DNA of 64,000 bases from Variovorax atrisoli 110B (GTDB lineage: Bacteria > Pseudomonadota > Gammaproteobacteria > Burkholderiales > Burkholderiaceae_C): contig NZ_KB907456.1 of the NCBI RefSeq assembly GCF_000382045.1, positions 62,001-126,000 on the forward strand, written 5' to 3'. Of this stretch, positions 27,876-36,368 are shown piece by piece. A program made the translations under genes and the position numbers. The notes beneath the pieces were generated by a model, which was not told the DNA's origin, made no database searches, and was given only the letters and a program-made list of their open reading frames with translations. Within the stretch, counting starts at the first letter, position 1, and each line of letters begins with the position of its first letter.

Positions 27876-28856
27876 TCAGGGCTTGATGCCCAGCTTGGTG
27901 ATGAGCTGCTTGAAGTACTCGTTGTCCTTCGCCAGCGTTTCCTTGAAGGCGGCGCCGTCGGTGTAGACGTAGCCCAGGTTCTGCTTGTCCATCACCTCGC
28001 GCAGCGCCGGCTCCTTCGCGGTCTTGGCGGCGATGTCGCGCAGCTTGGCCATCACTTCGGGCGGCGTGTTCTTCGGCGCGCCGAGACCGCGCCAGGTGCC
28101 GATCGAGATGTCGATGCCGCGCTCCTTCGCGGTGGGCACCTTGTCGAAGGCGGGCAGGCGCTTGTCGGCCATGACCATCAGCATCTTGAGCTTGCCGGCC
28201 TGCACGTAGGTGGAAACCTCGGCCGGGCTCACGGCCACCGCCTCGACGTGGCCGCCCAGCAGCGCCAGCACGGCGGGGTTGGCGCCCTGGAACGGAATGT
28301 GGTTGAACTTGGCGCCAGTCTTGTCTTCGAGTGCCGAGGCGGCCAGGTGCCAGATCGAGCCCGTGCCCGAATTGCCCACGCCCATCTCGCCTGGCTTCTT
28401 CTTCGCGGCGGCGACGAATTCCTCGATGGTGTTGTAGGGCGAGTCGGCCTTCACCGTGATGGCGGCCGGGTCGGCGTTGAGCTGCGCGATGGGCTGGAAG
28501 TCGTCGTAGTTGAACTTCGCCAGGCCCAGGTGCGGCAGCGTGAGCAGCTCGACCGTGAGCACCGCGAGTTTGTAGCCGTCGGGCTTGGCGTGGATCACCT
28601 CGTTCCAGCCGATGGCGCCGCCCGCGCCGGGGCGGTTCACGATCACGATGCTCTCGGACATGTACTTGCGGCTCGCGTCGGCGAAGGCGCGCGCGAGCGC
28701 GTCCGTGCCGCCGCCGGGCTGGTAGGGAACGACCAGCTCGACCACATGGTTGGGGTAGTCGTTGCCGGCGGCATGGGCCGCGGGGGCTGCAGCACCGAAG
28801 GCGATGCAGGCCGCGCCCGCGAGGGCCACCAGCTTGCGCAGGAATGGGATCGTCAT
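27876..28856 (-). CDS. Bug-family (TctC-like) periplasmic binding protein
   Basis: A 326-residue Bug protein with signal peptide (FLRKLVALAGAACIAFGAAAPAAHA), first-loop signature VELVVPYQPGGGTDALAR and second-loop FNHIPFQGANPAVLALLGGHV. The ATG with MTIPFLRK is preferred to an upstream start, since only it gives a signal peptide. It sits 12 bp before another Bug gene and 58 bp after an SDR gene in the same operon; the two Bug proteins are divergent in sequence, so they may bind different ligands. Confidence 0.92.
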   Translation of the reverse strand: MTIPFLRKLVALAGAACIAFGAAAPAAHAAGNDYPNHVVELVVPYQPGGGTDALARAFADASRKYMSESIVIVNRPGAGGAIGWNEVIHAKPDGYKLAVLTVELLTLPHLGLAKFNYDDFQPIAQLNADPAAITVKADSPYNTIEEFVAAAKKKPGEMGVGNSGTGSIWHLAASALEDKTGAKFNHIPFQGANPAVLALLGGHVEAVAVSPAEVSTYVQAGKLKMLMVMADKRLPAFDKVPTAKERGIDISIGTWRGLGAPKNTPPEVMAKLRDIAAKTAKEPALREVMDKQNLGYVYTDGAAFKETLAKDNEYFKQLITKLGIKP

Positions 28857-28914
28857 CTTCTTTGTCTCCGTCGTGGTTTGCGTTGATTGCCGAATAAGGG
28901 AGGGCGCTGGAGGC

Positions 28915-29679
28915 TCAGGGCATGTACTGCCCGCCATTCACCTCGATCACCTGTCCGGTGACGTAGCCCGAGAGCTGCTCCGAGGCGAGATAGAGGAACG
29001 CGCCCACGCATTCCTCGGGCTCGCCGAGCCGGCCCATCGGAATGCTGGCGCGGAAGCTCTCCAGCATCGCGGGCGTGGAGAAGCGGTCCTGGAAGGGGGT
29101 CTGGATGACGCCCGGTGCCACCGCGTTCACGCGGATGCGATCGCCCACCAGCTCCTTCGCCAGCCCGTGCGTCGCCGTGCTCACGAAGCCCTTCGAGCCT
29201 GCGTACAGGTAGGCCGAAGGCCCGCCGCCGGTGCGCGCCGCGACCGAGGTCACGTTGATGATGTTGCCGCCGCCGCTCTTGCGCATCAACGGAACCACCT
29301 CGCGGCAGAACGCGAGCACCGAGCGCGCGTTGATGTGCAGCACCTCGTCGAAGAGCGCATCATCGAACTCCGCGATCGGCACGCGCCTGACCAGGCTGCC
29401 CGCGTTGTTCACCAGCACGTCGATGCGGCCGCCGAACTGCGACGAAGCCTGCTTCACGCACTCGCGGATCGCGCCCGTGTCGCGCACGTCGGCCTTCAGC
29501 GCAAAGGCGGTGCCGCCAGCCGCGAGGATGGTGTCGACCACCTGGTTCGCCGCGTCGGCGGAGCTGTTGTAGTGCACCGCCACGCGCATGCCGCGCGCGG
29601 CGAAGGCGATGGCCACCGCCGCGCCTATGCCGGTGCTGGCGCCTGTGACGAGGGCTGTCTTGTCCTTGAGGTCTTCCAT
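28915..29679 (-). CDS. Short-chain dehydrogenase/reductase
   Basis: NAD(P)-dependent oxidoreductase of 254 residues. TGASTGIG is the cofactor motif (residues 12-19), NNAG lies mid-protein, the catalytic Ser is in NVTSVAAR and the Tyr-Lys pair in YLYAGSKG. It is closest in pattern to the 3-oxoacyl reductase/glucose dehydrogenase group. Set between garD and two Bug genes, it may oxidise or reduce a sugar acid. The start with GGAG six bases upstream (29679) is preferred to one four codons earlier. Confidence 0.9.
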   Translation of the reverse strand: MEDLKDKTALVTGASTGIGAAVAIAFAARGMRVAVHYNSSADAANQVVDTILAAGGTAFALKADVRDTGAIRECVKQASSQFGGRIDVLVNNAGSLVRRVPIAEFDDALFDEVLHINARSVLAFCREVVPLMRKSGGGNIINVTSVAARTGGGPSAYLYAGSKGFVSTATHGLAKELVGDRIRVNAVAPGVIQTPFQDRFSTPAMLESFRASIPMGRLGEPEECVGAFLYLASEQLSGYVTGQVIEVNGGQYMP

Positions 29680-29762
29680 GTGGGACTCCATTGATGAAGA
29701 GACTGTTCTGAAAAAGGAATCAGAGATAGAGACGTGAACCCGGGCGTCGCGCTCGTCCCTGC

Positions 29763-31337
29763 TCAGGTCACCGGCGCGGGATTGAACAGCACCAGCGCGT
29801 TGTGCAGCTTCCAGTGCTCGGCCCAGGTCTTCCTGCGGCCGCTGGCCACGTCGAGCATCAGCCGGAAGAGTTCCCAGCCCACGTCCTCGATGCTGGCCTC
29901 GCCGTCGGCAATGCGGCCTGCGTTCACGTCCATCAGGTCGTGCCAGCGGCGCGCGAGGTCGCTGCGCGTGGCGACCTTGATCACCGGCACCTCGGCCAGT
30001 CCGTAGGGCGTGCCGCGGCCGGTGGTGAAGACATGCAGGTTGATGCCGGCGGCCAGCTGCAGCGTGCCGCAGATGAAGTCGCTGGCGGGGGTGGCGGTGT
30101 AGATCAGGCCCTTCTGCGCGGCCTTCTCGCCGGGCGCGAGCACGCCGCTGATCGGCGCGGAGCCCGACTTGACGATGGAGCCCATCGCCTTCTCGACGAT
30201 GTTGGAGAGCCCGCCCTTCTTGTTGCCCGGCGTGGTGTTGGCGCTGCGGTCGACCATGCCCTTCTTCAAATAGGCGTCGTACCAGGCCATCTCGCGGATC
30301 ATGGCCTCGGCCACCTCGGGCGTGGATGCGCGCGAGGTGAGCTGGTCGATGCCGTCGCGCACCTCGGTGGTCTCGGAGAACATCACGGTGGCGCCCGCGC
30401 GCACCAGCAGGTCGGTGCAGAAGCCCACGGCAGGGTTGGCGGTGACACCCGAGAAGGCATCGCTGCCGCCGCACTGCACGCCCACCGCCAGTTCGCTGGC
30501 GGGCACGGTCTCGCGTTTGCGCGCGTCGAGCCGGGCGAGGTGCTCCTCGGCCTGGCGCATGACCGAATCGATCATCGACATGAAGCCGACGTGAGCGTCG
30601 TCCTGCAGGCAGACCACGTCGAGCGCGGCGTCGGGGGCGGTGCTCGCGCGCTCGTCGGCGATCGGAATGCTCCCTGGCGGCAGCAGCCGCTCGGGCTGCA
30701 GCTTCTCGCAGCCGAGGCTCACCACCATCACCTCGCCGCCGAAGTTGGGGTTGAGGCTGATGTTGCGCAGCGTGCGGATCGGCACGATGGCGTCGGGCGC
30801 GTCGATGGCCACGCCGCAGCCGTAGGTGTGTTCCAGCGCCACCACGTCGTCGACGTTCGGGTACTTCGGCAGCAGCTCGGCCTTGATGCGCTGCACGGCG
30901 AACTCGGTGACGCCCGCCACGCACTGCACCGTCTGCGTGATGGCCAGGATGTTGCGCGTGCCCACCGAGCCGTCGGCGTTGCGGTAGCCCTCGAAGGTGT
31001 AGCCCTCCAGCGGAGGCAGGGCAGGGAGCTTGACCGTGGCGATGGGCAGGCCGTCGAGCTCGGGCGCGGTCGGCATGCGCATCACGCGCTCGTGCACCCA
31101 GCTGCCGCGCGGCAGCGCCTTCAGCGCGTAGCCGATCACCACGTCGTAGCGGCGGATGGCCTCGCCTTCGGCCAGGTCGACCAGCGCGACCTTGTGGCCC
31201 TGGGGCACGTTGTCCACCAGCCGCAGGCCGTCGGCGAACTCCGCGCCGGCCTTCAGCCCGCCGTCGTTGGCGACGATGGCCACGTTGTCGGCCGCGTGGA
31301 TGCGGATGTAGAGCGGAGGTCTTGCGGCGTCGGACAT
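29763..31337 (-). CDS. garD: Galactarate dehydratase-like protein (UxaA family)
   Basis: A 524-residue UxaA/GarD-family dehydratase, the usual length of galactarate dehydratase, which removes water from D-galactarate (mucate) to give 5-dehydro-4-deoxy-D-glucarate. The N-terminal SAF-like domain (residues 1-95) is joined to the large catalytic domain with HTYGCGVAIDAPDAI, VSLGCEKLQPE, LAVGVQCGGSDAFSGVTANPA and METTEV-like SETTEVRD. Altronate dehydratase is the alternative. Neighbours (uronate dehydrogenase, lactonase, glucarate branch) favour galactarate. The in-frame TTG upstream is less likely than the ATG at 31337. Confidence 0.85.
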   Translation of the reverse strand: MSDAARPPLYIRIHAADNVAIVANDGGLKAGAEFADGLRLVDNVPQGHKVALVDLAEGEAIRRYDVVIGYALKALPRGSWVHERVMRMPTAPELDGLPIATVKLPALPPLEGYTFEGYRNADGSVGTRNILAITQTVQCVAGVTEFAVQRIKAELLPKYPNVDDVVALEHTYGCGVAIDAPDAIVPIRTLRNISLNPNFGGEVMVVSLGCEKLQPERLLPPGSIPIADERASTAPDAALDVVCLQDDAHVGFMSMIDSVMRQAEEHLARLDARKRETVPASELAVGVQCGGSDAFSGVTANPAVGFCTDLLVRAGATVMFSETTEVRDGIDQLTSRASTPEVAEAMIREMAWYDAYLKKGMVDRSANTTPGNKKGGLSNIVEKAMGSIVKSGSAPISGVLAPGEKAAQKGLIYTATPASDFICGTLQLAAGINLHVFTTGRGTPYGLAEVPVIKVATRSDLARRWHDLMDVNAGRIADGEASIEDVGWELFRLMLDVASGRRKTWAEHWKLHNALVLFNPAPVT

Positions 31338-31379
31338 ATCAGGTTTCAAGGACGGCAAAGAGGATCGCGGTCTTCTCGT

Positions 31380-31470
31380 GGAACACCGCGGAACCGGCCT
31401 TGCCGGCCGCAGGTGTTGCCCCCTGCAAGGGGGAAGGCGCGCGCGACACGAAGTGCGCGAAGACTGGGGG
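31380..31470 (-). repeat. Tail element, copy 5
   Basis: Three-hairpin tail element on the minus strand, 6 bp past the dctM stop, between dctM and garD. It is intercistronic in the uronate operon. Confidence 0.9.
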
Positions 31471-31476
31471 TGTACG

Positions 31477-32772
31477 TCACTTCACCACCATGAACATGCT
31501 GGGAAGCCATGTGGAGAACGCGGGTACGAAGGTGACCACCGCCAGCGCGAAGATCAGCGCTCCGTAGAACGGCCAGATGGTGCGCATCACCGTTCCCACC
31601 GACACCCCGCCGATCGCGCAGCCGACGAACTGCGTCGTGCCCACGGGCGGCGTGTTCAGGCCCAGCGCGCAGTTGATGAGCATCACGATGCCGAACTGCA
31701 CCGAGGTCATGCCGTATTGCTGGGCGATGGGCAGGAAGATCGGCGTGCACAGCAGGATGGTGGCCGCCATGTCCAGGAAGGTGCCCAGCACGAACAGGAT
31801 GATGTTGATGAGCAGGAAGATCACCCATGGCGTGCTCGTCACCTGCGACAGCATCTGGCCCGTGAGCTCGGCCACGCCGTACAGGCTGATGAGGTAGCCG
31901 AAGGTGCTGGAGATGCCGATCAGCAGCAGGATCACGCCGGTGGTGCGCACCGCCTTCGATGCGGCCTTGATGAAGTGCTCCCACTTCAGCGTGCGGTAGA
32001 CGAAGATGGTGAGCGCCAGGGCGTAGAGCACTGCCACCGCCGCCGATTCGGTGGCGGTGAAGATGCCCGACAGGATGCCGCCCAGGATCAGAAGCACCAC
32101 GAACAGGCCCGGCAGCGCCGCCGCGAACGAGCGGCCCACGATGGCCCAGCCGGGGAAGGTGCCCGCGGGGTAGCCGCGCTTCACCGCCACCAGGTAGGCG
32201 GCCGCGAGGTTGCTGACGGTGAGCACCGCGGCCGGCAGCAGCGCAGCCAGGATCAGCGCCGCGATCGACACCTTTCCGCCCGCCGCGAGCGAATAGATGA
32301 TGAGGTTGTGGCTGGTCGGCATCAGGGCGCCCACCAGAGCCGCGTGGGTCGTCACGTTGACCGCGTAGTCGGCGTGATAGCCCTCCTTCTTCATCATCGG
32401 GATCATCACGGCGCCCATGGCCGAGACGTCCGCCACGGGCGAACCCGATACGCCGCCGAACAGCGTGCAGGCCACCACGTTCGACATGCCCAGGCCGCCG
32501 CGCACATGGCCCACCAGGTCGCGCGCCAAGTTGACGATGCGGTCCGCGATGCCGCCGTAGAGCATCAGCTCGCCGGCGAAGATGAAGAACGGGATGGCGA
32601 GGAACGAGAAGATGCCCATGCCCGAGGTCATCTGCTGGAAGCCGACCGCCAGCGGCAGGCCTTCATACAGCAGCGTGGCCAGGGCCGACAGGCCGATGGA
32701 GAAAGCCACCGGCACGCCCAGCAGGAGGAAGAGCGTGAACGAGAGGCAGAGAATGAGCAGAGGGATCGTCAT
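31477..32772 (-). CDS. dctM: TRAP transporter large permease DctM
   Basis: A 431-residue inner-membrane protein with about 12 hydrophobic helices, the transport subunit of a sodium-coupled TRAP uptake system. DctM-family landmarks include GVPVAFSIGLSAL, FAIPFFIFAGELM-like LAIPFFIFAGELML, GGVSGSPVADVSAMGAVMIP and GLNTPPVGTTQFVGCAIGG. It is encoded 8 bp after the small permease gene. With DctP and uronate dehydrogenase upstream, import of hexuronate is likely (inference). Confidence 0.95.
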   Translation of the reverse strand: MTIPLLILCLSFTLFLLLGVPVAFSIGLSALATLLYEGLPLAVGFQQMTSGMGIFSFLAIPFFIFAGELMLYGGIADRIVNLARDLVGHVRGGLGMSNVVACTLFGGVSGSPVADVSAMGAVMIPMMKKEGYHADYAVNVTTHAALVGALMPTSHNLIIYSLAAGGKVSIAALILAALLPAAVLTVSNLAAAYLVAVKRGYPAGTFPGWAIVGRSFAAALPGLFVVLLILGGILSGIFTATESAAVAVLYALALTIFVYRTLKWEHFIKAASKAVRTTGVILLLIGISSTFGYLISLYGVAELTGQMLSQVTSTPWVIFLLINIILFVLGTFLDMAATILLCTPIFLPIAQQYGMTSVQFGIVMLINCALGLNTPPVGTTQFVGCAIGGVSVGTVMRTIWPFYGALIFALAVVTFVPAFSTWLPSMFMVVK

Positions 32773-32780
32773 GGTGCGGT

Positions 32781-33269
32781 TCAGCCCCAGGCAGGTTCGA
32801 CTTCGCGGCCCTGGGCGAGCGCGATGATGTGTTCGATGGAGAACATCACGATGAGGACGCCCGATGCGGCGGCGGGCACGTACTTCCAGCCCTCGGAGAT
32901 CCAGAGCGTGGGCAATCTGTAGTCCCACACCGACTCGGCGAGCGAGGCGCAGTTCCAGGCCATGGCAATGCCGAACAGCAGGATCAGCGCGTGGATGAGG
33001 TATTCCATCTTCAGCCGCAGCCAGTCCGGCGCGAGCACGAGGAAGGATTCGAGCCCGATGTGGCCCGCGTCGCGCACGCCCACGGCCACGCCGAGCATGG
33101 TGACGTAGAGCACCAGCAGCAGTGCGAGGCTTTCGGCCCAGGTGGGGGTGTTGTTGAGCACATAGCGGCCGAACACCTGCCAGCTCACGGCGCAGATCAC
33201 CGCGACGAGGCCGAGGATGCCCAACCACATGCAAGCACGCGCGAGGGTGCGGCAAAGTTTGGTGTACAT
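32781..33269 (-). CDS. dctQ: TRAP transporter small permease DctQ
   Basis: A 162-residue integral membrane protein with four helices (about 15-35, 48-68, 90-108, 130-152), the length and layout of the DctQ subunit. The conserved segment RYVLNNTPTWAESLALLLVLYVTMLG is typical. It pairs with DctM and lies between the large hairpin after dctP and dctM. Confidence 0.92.
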   Translation of the reverse strand: MYTKLCRTLARACMWLGILGLVAVICAVSWQVFGRYVLNNTPTWAESLALLLVLYVTMLGVAVGVRDAGHIGLESFLVLAPDWLRLKMEYLIHALILLFGIAMAWNCASLAESVWDYRLPTLWISEGWKYVPAAASGVLIVMFSIEHIIALAQGREVEPAWG

Positions 33270-33290
33270 GAAGTTTCTTCTCTGTTTTCT

Positions 33291-33389
33291 CCCTCCCCCT
33301 CTGGGGGAGGGCAGGGGTGGGGGCTAGCGGCGTCCCTATGCCAGCGCCGTCGTGCCCCCATCCCGGCCTTCCCCCAGAGGGGGAAGGAG
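33291..33389. repeat. Long inverted repeat between dctP and dctQ
   Basis: Two strong hairpins (CCTCCCCCTCTGGGGGAGG and CCTTCCCCCAGAGGGGGAAGG) stand at the ends of a 99-bp element whose inner parts (GGTGGGGGC / GCCCCCATCC) also pair, so the whole can fold as one arm. It lies directly after dctP and before dctQ. In binding-protein operons such a structure commonly keeps the binding protein mRNA more abundant than the permease mRNA. Confidence 0.85.
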
Positions 33390-33411
33390 TTGGTTCAGCA
33401 GCGCGGCTCGC

Positions 33412-34392
33412 TCACTTCGTGTCCTGGACGCGCTTGACCAGGTCCTTCAGCTTCGCGTCCGTGATGAACTTGTCGTACACCGGCTTCATCGCCGCCTGGA
33501 ACGGCGCCTTGTCCACCTCGATGATCTCGGCGCCGCCGGCCTTCACGGTGGCCAGCGACTTCACTTCGCGCTCTTCCCACTGCTTGCGCATGTAGGGCAC
33601 CGACTCCTTGGCGGCCTGGCGGATCCAGCCTTGCTCCTCGGCCGAGAGCTTGTCCCACGCGCGCTTGGAGAACAGCAGCATCTCGGGCGCCATCGAGTGC
33701 TCGGTCTTGCTGTAGTACTTGGCCACCTCGAAAGCGCGGGCGCTCTCATAGGTGGGGTAGTTGTTCTCGGCGGCGTCGATCAGGCCGGTCTTCAGGCCCG
33801 TGTACACCTCGCCCATCGGCATCGGCGTGGCGTTGGCGCCCATGGCCTCGAGCATCGACACCCACAGGTCGGACTGCTGCACGCGCACCTTCAGGCCCTT
33901 CATGTCGGCGAAGCTGCGCACCGGCTTCTTGGCGGTGAACATCGAGCGCGCGCCGCTGTCGTAGTAGGCCAGGCCGACGAAGCCCTGCTTCTCGCACGAC
34001 TTCAGGATCTCCTCGCCGATCGGGCCGTCGAGCACCTTGTGCAGGTGGTCGACCGAGCGGAACAGGAAGGGCATGGTCGGCACCTGCGTCTCGGGGCAGA
34101 TGTTGTTCATCGGCGCGATGTTCACGCGCACCATCTGCAGCGCGCCGATCTTGGTCTGCTCGATCGTGTCCTTCTCGCTGCCGAGCGCACTGTTGTTGAA
34201 CACCTTGATGCTGTGCTTGCCGCCCGACAGCGCCTTCAGGCGCTCGCTCATGAACTTCACCGCGGTCACGGTGGGGTAGTCGTCGGGGTGGATGTCGGCC
34301 GAACGGAACTCGGTGGCGTGTGCAGCCATGGTGGTCAGCGCGGCTGCTGCGCACGCGGAAATTGCGATCAGGGTCTTCTTGGCGAATTTCAT
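33412..34392 (-). CDS. dctP: TRAP transporter substrate-binding protein DctP
   Basis: A 326-residue periplasmic binding protein with signal peptide (KFAKKTLIAISACAAAALTTMAAHA). The DctP fold is marked by the Arg segment KGLKVRVQQSDLWVSMLEAMGA, which binds the ligand carboxylate, then GEVYTGLKTGLIDAAENNYPTY. Related TRAP proteins next to uronate dehydrogenases bind glucuronate or galacturonate; that ligand is inferred here. It follows the lactonase gene and precedes dctQM. Confidence 0.93.
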   Translation of the reverse strand: MKFAKKTLIAISACAAAALTTMAAHATEFRSADIHPDDYPTVTAVKFMSERLKALSGGKHSIKVFNNSALGSEKDTIEQTKIGALQMVRVNIAPMNNICPETQVPTMPFLFRSVDHLHKVLDGPIGEEILKSCEKQGFVGLAYYDSGARSMFTAKKPVRSFADMKGLKVRVQQSDLWVSMLEAMGANATPMPMGEVYTGLKTGLIDAAENNYPTYESARAFEVAKYYSKTEHSMAPEMLLFSKRAWDKLSAEEQGWIRQAAKESVPYMRKQWEEREVKSLATVKAGGAEIIEVDKAPFQAAMKPVYDKFITDAKLKDLVKRVQDTK

Positions 34393-34430
34393 TTGTCTCG
34401 TCCTCTTGCTTGGTGGTTGTTGAAAGGGGT

Positions 34431-35321
34431 TCAGCTGCCGAAGGCCGGTTCCGGGACGCCCTGCGCGCCGGGCCGCAGCGCGAAGACGCCGCCGGCGAGC
34501 GGCTGGTCCGACAGGTCGATGCCGCCGGGGCGGATCGAGGTGACGAACAGGGTGTCGAGGCCCGCGCCGCCGAAGGCGCACATCGCTGGCTTCTTCACCG
34601 GCACTTCGAGAGATCGGTCGAGCCGGCCATCGGGCGTGAAGCGGTGCACCAGGCCCGCGTCGTTGCCGCAGATCCAGTAGCAGCCGTCTGTGTCGATGGC
34701 GGCGCCGTCGGGTCGGCCGGGCAGGGGCTTCATGTCGACGAAGAGGCGCCGGTTGCTCGGCGTGCCGGTGGCGGTGTCGTAGTCGAAGGCCCAGACGGCT
34801 TGTACCGCGGGGTGCGAATCGGAGAGGTACATGGTGCGGCCGTCGGGGCTGAAGGCCAGGGCGTTGGGCACGATGAGGTCGTCGAGCCGAAGGGCGGCAC
34901 CGCGGTCGCCCTTGCCGTAGCTGTAGAGGCGGCCGACGCGCGCGCCTGCGGCCATGTCGAGCAGCATGGTGCCGGCCCAGAAGCGGCCCTGGCGGTCGCA
35001 GCGTCCGTCGTTGAAGCGCATGGCGGGCGCAGCGTGTTCGACGCGGGCGAGCGAGGCGGCGGCCAGCGTGCCGTCGGCCTGCGGCTTCAGCGAGAAGAGG
35101 CCGCTTTCCATGCCGGCGATCCACTCGCCGGGCGCGTCGGCGCGCGGCGCGATGCAGGCGATCATCTCGTCGGCCTTCCACTGCACGTGGCCTTCGCTCG
35201 CGTGCCAGCGGTTCAGCGTGCGCGCGGGAATGTCGACCCAGTACAGCGCCTGCTCGGCGGCATGCCACACCGGGCTCTCGCCGGTGCCGTTGCGTGCGTC
35301 GAGGACGAGCTCAGCGCGCAT
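34431..35321 (-). CDS. SMP-30/gluconolactonase-family lactonase
   Basis: A 296-residue six-bladed propeller lactonase. Metal-ligand positions of SMP-30 are visible: Glu in GESPVWHAAEQALYWVDI (residue 15), Asn in FNDGRCD, Asn in VPNALAFSPDG and Asp in RPDGAAIDTDG. In this place it should open the aldarolactone made by uronate dehydrogenase (galactarolactone or glucarolactone) to the linear aldarate. Its start overlaps the uronate dehydrogenase gene by 11 bp. Confidence 0.9.
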   Translation of the reverse strand: MRAELVLDARNGTGESPVWHAAEQALYWVDIPARTLNRWHASEGHVQWKADEMIACIAPRADAPGEWIAGMESGLFSLKPQADGTLAAASLARVEHAAPAMRFNDGRCDRQGRFWAGTMLLDMAAGARVGRLYSYGKGDRGAALRLDDLIVPNALAFSPDGRTMYLSDSHPAVQAVWAFDYDTATGTPSNRRLFVDMKPLPGRPDGAAIDTDGCYWICGNDAGLVHRFTPDGRLDRSLEVPVKKPAMCAFGGAGLDTLFVTSIRPGGIDLSDQPLAGGVFALRPGAQGVPEPAFGS

Positions 35322-36138
35322 TGCCTGAATCACCGAACGGACCCTGTGCCGTGAAGGCGCCGCCCTGGTAGATGGCGTTGGGGTCGGTGGGCGCGACGGG
35401 GGGCTGCTGCTCGATCTTGTCGCGGAACACTTCGGAGCTGTCCTGCGCCACGAAGCCCAGGTGCGCGGCCGCACTGTTGTCCCACCACACGTCGCGGTTG
35501 TTCGACATGCCGTAGACCACGGTGTGCTTCACGTCGGGCGTGAAGAGCGACTTCTCGATCAGCGAAGTCAGGTCGCGGTAGCTCAGCCACGTGCTCATCA
35601 TCCGGCGGTTGGCCGGCTCGGGAAAAGACGAGCCGATGCGGATGCTCACCGTCTCGATGCCCCAGCGGTCGAAGTAGAACTGCGCCACATCCTCGCCGAA
35701 GGACTTCGACAGGCCGTAGTAGCCGTCGGGCCGGCGCGCAGCGTGGGCATCGATGCGTTCGCTCTGCTTGTAGAAGCCGATCACGTGGTTGGAGCTCGCG
35801 AACACCACGCGCTTCACCCCGTGGCGGCGCGCGGCCTCGTAGATGTGGAACACGCCCTTGATGTTGGCCTCGAGGATCTCCTCGAACGGCCGCTCCACCG
35901 ACACGCCGCCCAGGTGGACGATGGCGTCGCAGCCTTCCACCAGCGCGTGCACCGCGGCCTTGTCGGCGAGGTCGCAGGGCACGACTTCCTCGTGCGCATC
36001 GGCAGCCGGCGCCAGCGCGGCGATGTCCGACAGCCGCAGCACGTTCGCATACGGCTTGAGCCGTTCGCGCAGCACCTTGCCGAGGCCGCCGGCCGCGCCG
36101 GTCAGCAGGAGGCGGTTCATCTTGTTGTTGTCTGTCAT
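35311..36138 (-). CDS. udh: Uronate dehydrogenase (NAD-dependent)
   Basis: A 275-residue extended short-chain dehydrogenase. NAD motif LLTGAAGGLGKVL at the N-terminus; HLGGVSVERPFEEILEAN, FASSNHVIGFY and the Tyr-Lys pair YYGLSKSFGED all match known Agrobacterium- and Pseudomonas-type uronate dehydrogenases, which oxidise galacturonate or glucuronate to the 1,5-lactone. First gene of the leftward operon; its promoter region, with operator A, is shared with the divergent GntR gene. Confidence 0.9.
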   Translation of the reverse strand: MTDNNKMNRLLLTGAAGGLGKVLRERLKPYANVLRLSDIAALAPAADAHEEVVPCDLADKAAVHALVEGCDAIVHLGGVSVERPFEEILEANIKGVFHIYEAARRHGVKRVVFASSNHVIGFYKQSERIDAHAARRPDGYYGLSKSFGEDVAQFYFDRWGIETVSIRIGSSFPEPANRRMMSTWLSYRDLTSLIEKSLFTPDVKHTVVYGMSNNRDVWWDNSAAAHLGFVAQDSSEVFRDKIEQQPPVAPTDPNAIYQGGAFTAQGPFGDSGNAR

Positions 36139-36324
36139 GGCTGCTCGTCCTTGCATGCAGGAGTCATGGTTTCCGAGGGGTGAGCGTTGCGGCGGTTTCG
36201 CTGGAGCGGCCGGTACGATGCCGTGCAAGCAAGGTCGGTCGTGAGGTCGAAAAGGCGCTGCATTTCGGTGCCGTGGAAACCGCAGGCCGCCGGCGGATTC
36301 GCCCGCGACGCTTGGGAGTTGAGT

Positions 36325-36352
36325 GATAAGTTATCGGTTGTCGTACAACTAG
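36325..36352 (-). promoter_or_regulatory. Operator-like site A (GntR/udh divergent promoter)
   Basis: Read toward udh the site starts CTAGTTGTACGA and ends GATAACTTATC. On the other strand it contains two palindromes, GATAAGTTATC and GTTGTCGTACAAC; the latter holds TTGTCGTACAA, a fit to the TNGTNNNACNA half-site pattern of FadR-type GntR proteins. Lying 17 bp before the GntR start, it probably allows autoregulation and control of the udh operon. Confidence 0.65.
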
Positions 36353-36368
36353 TTTGGAGATTATCATC

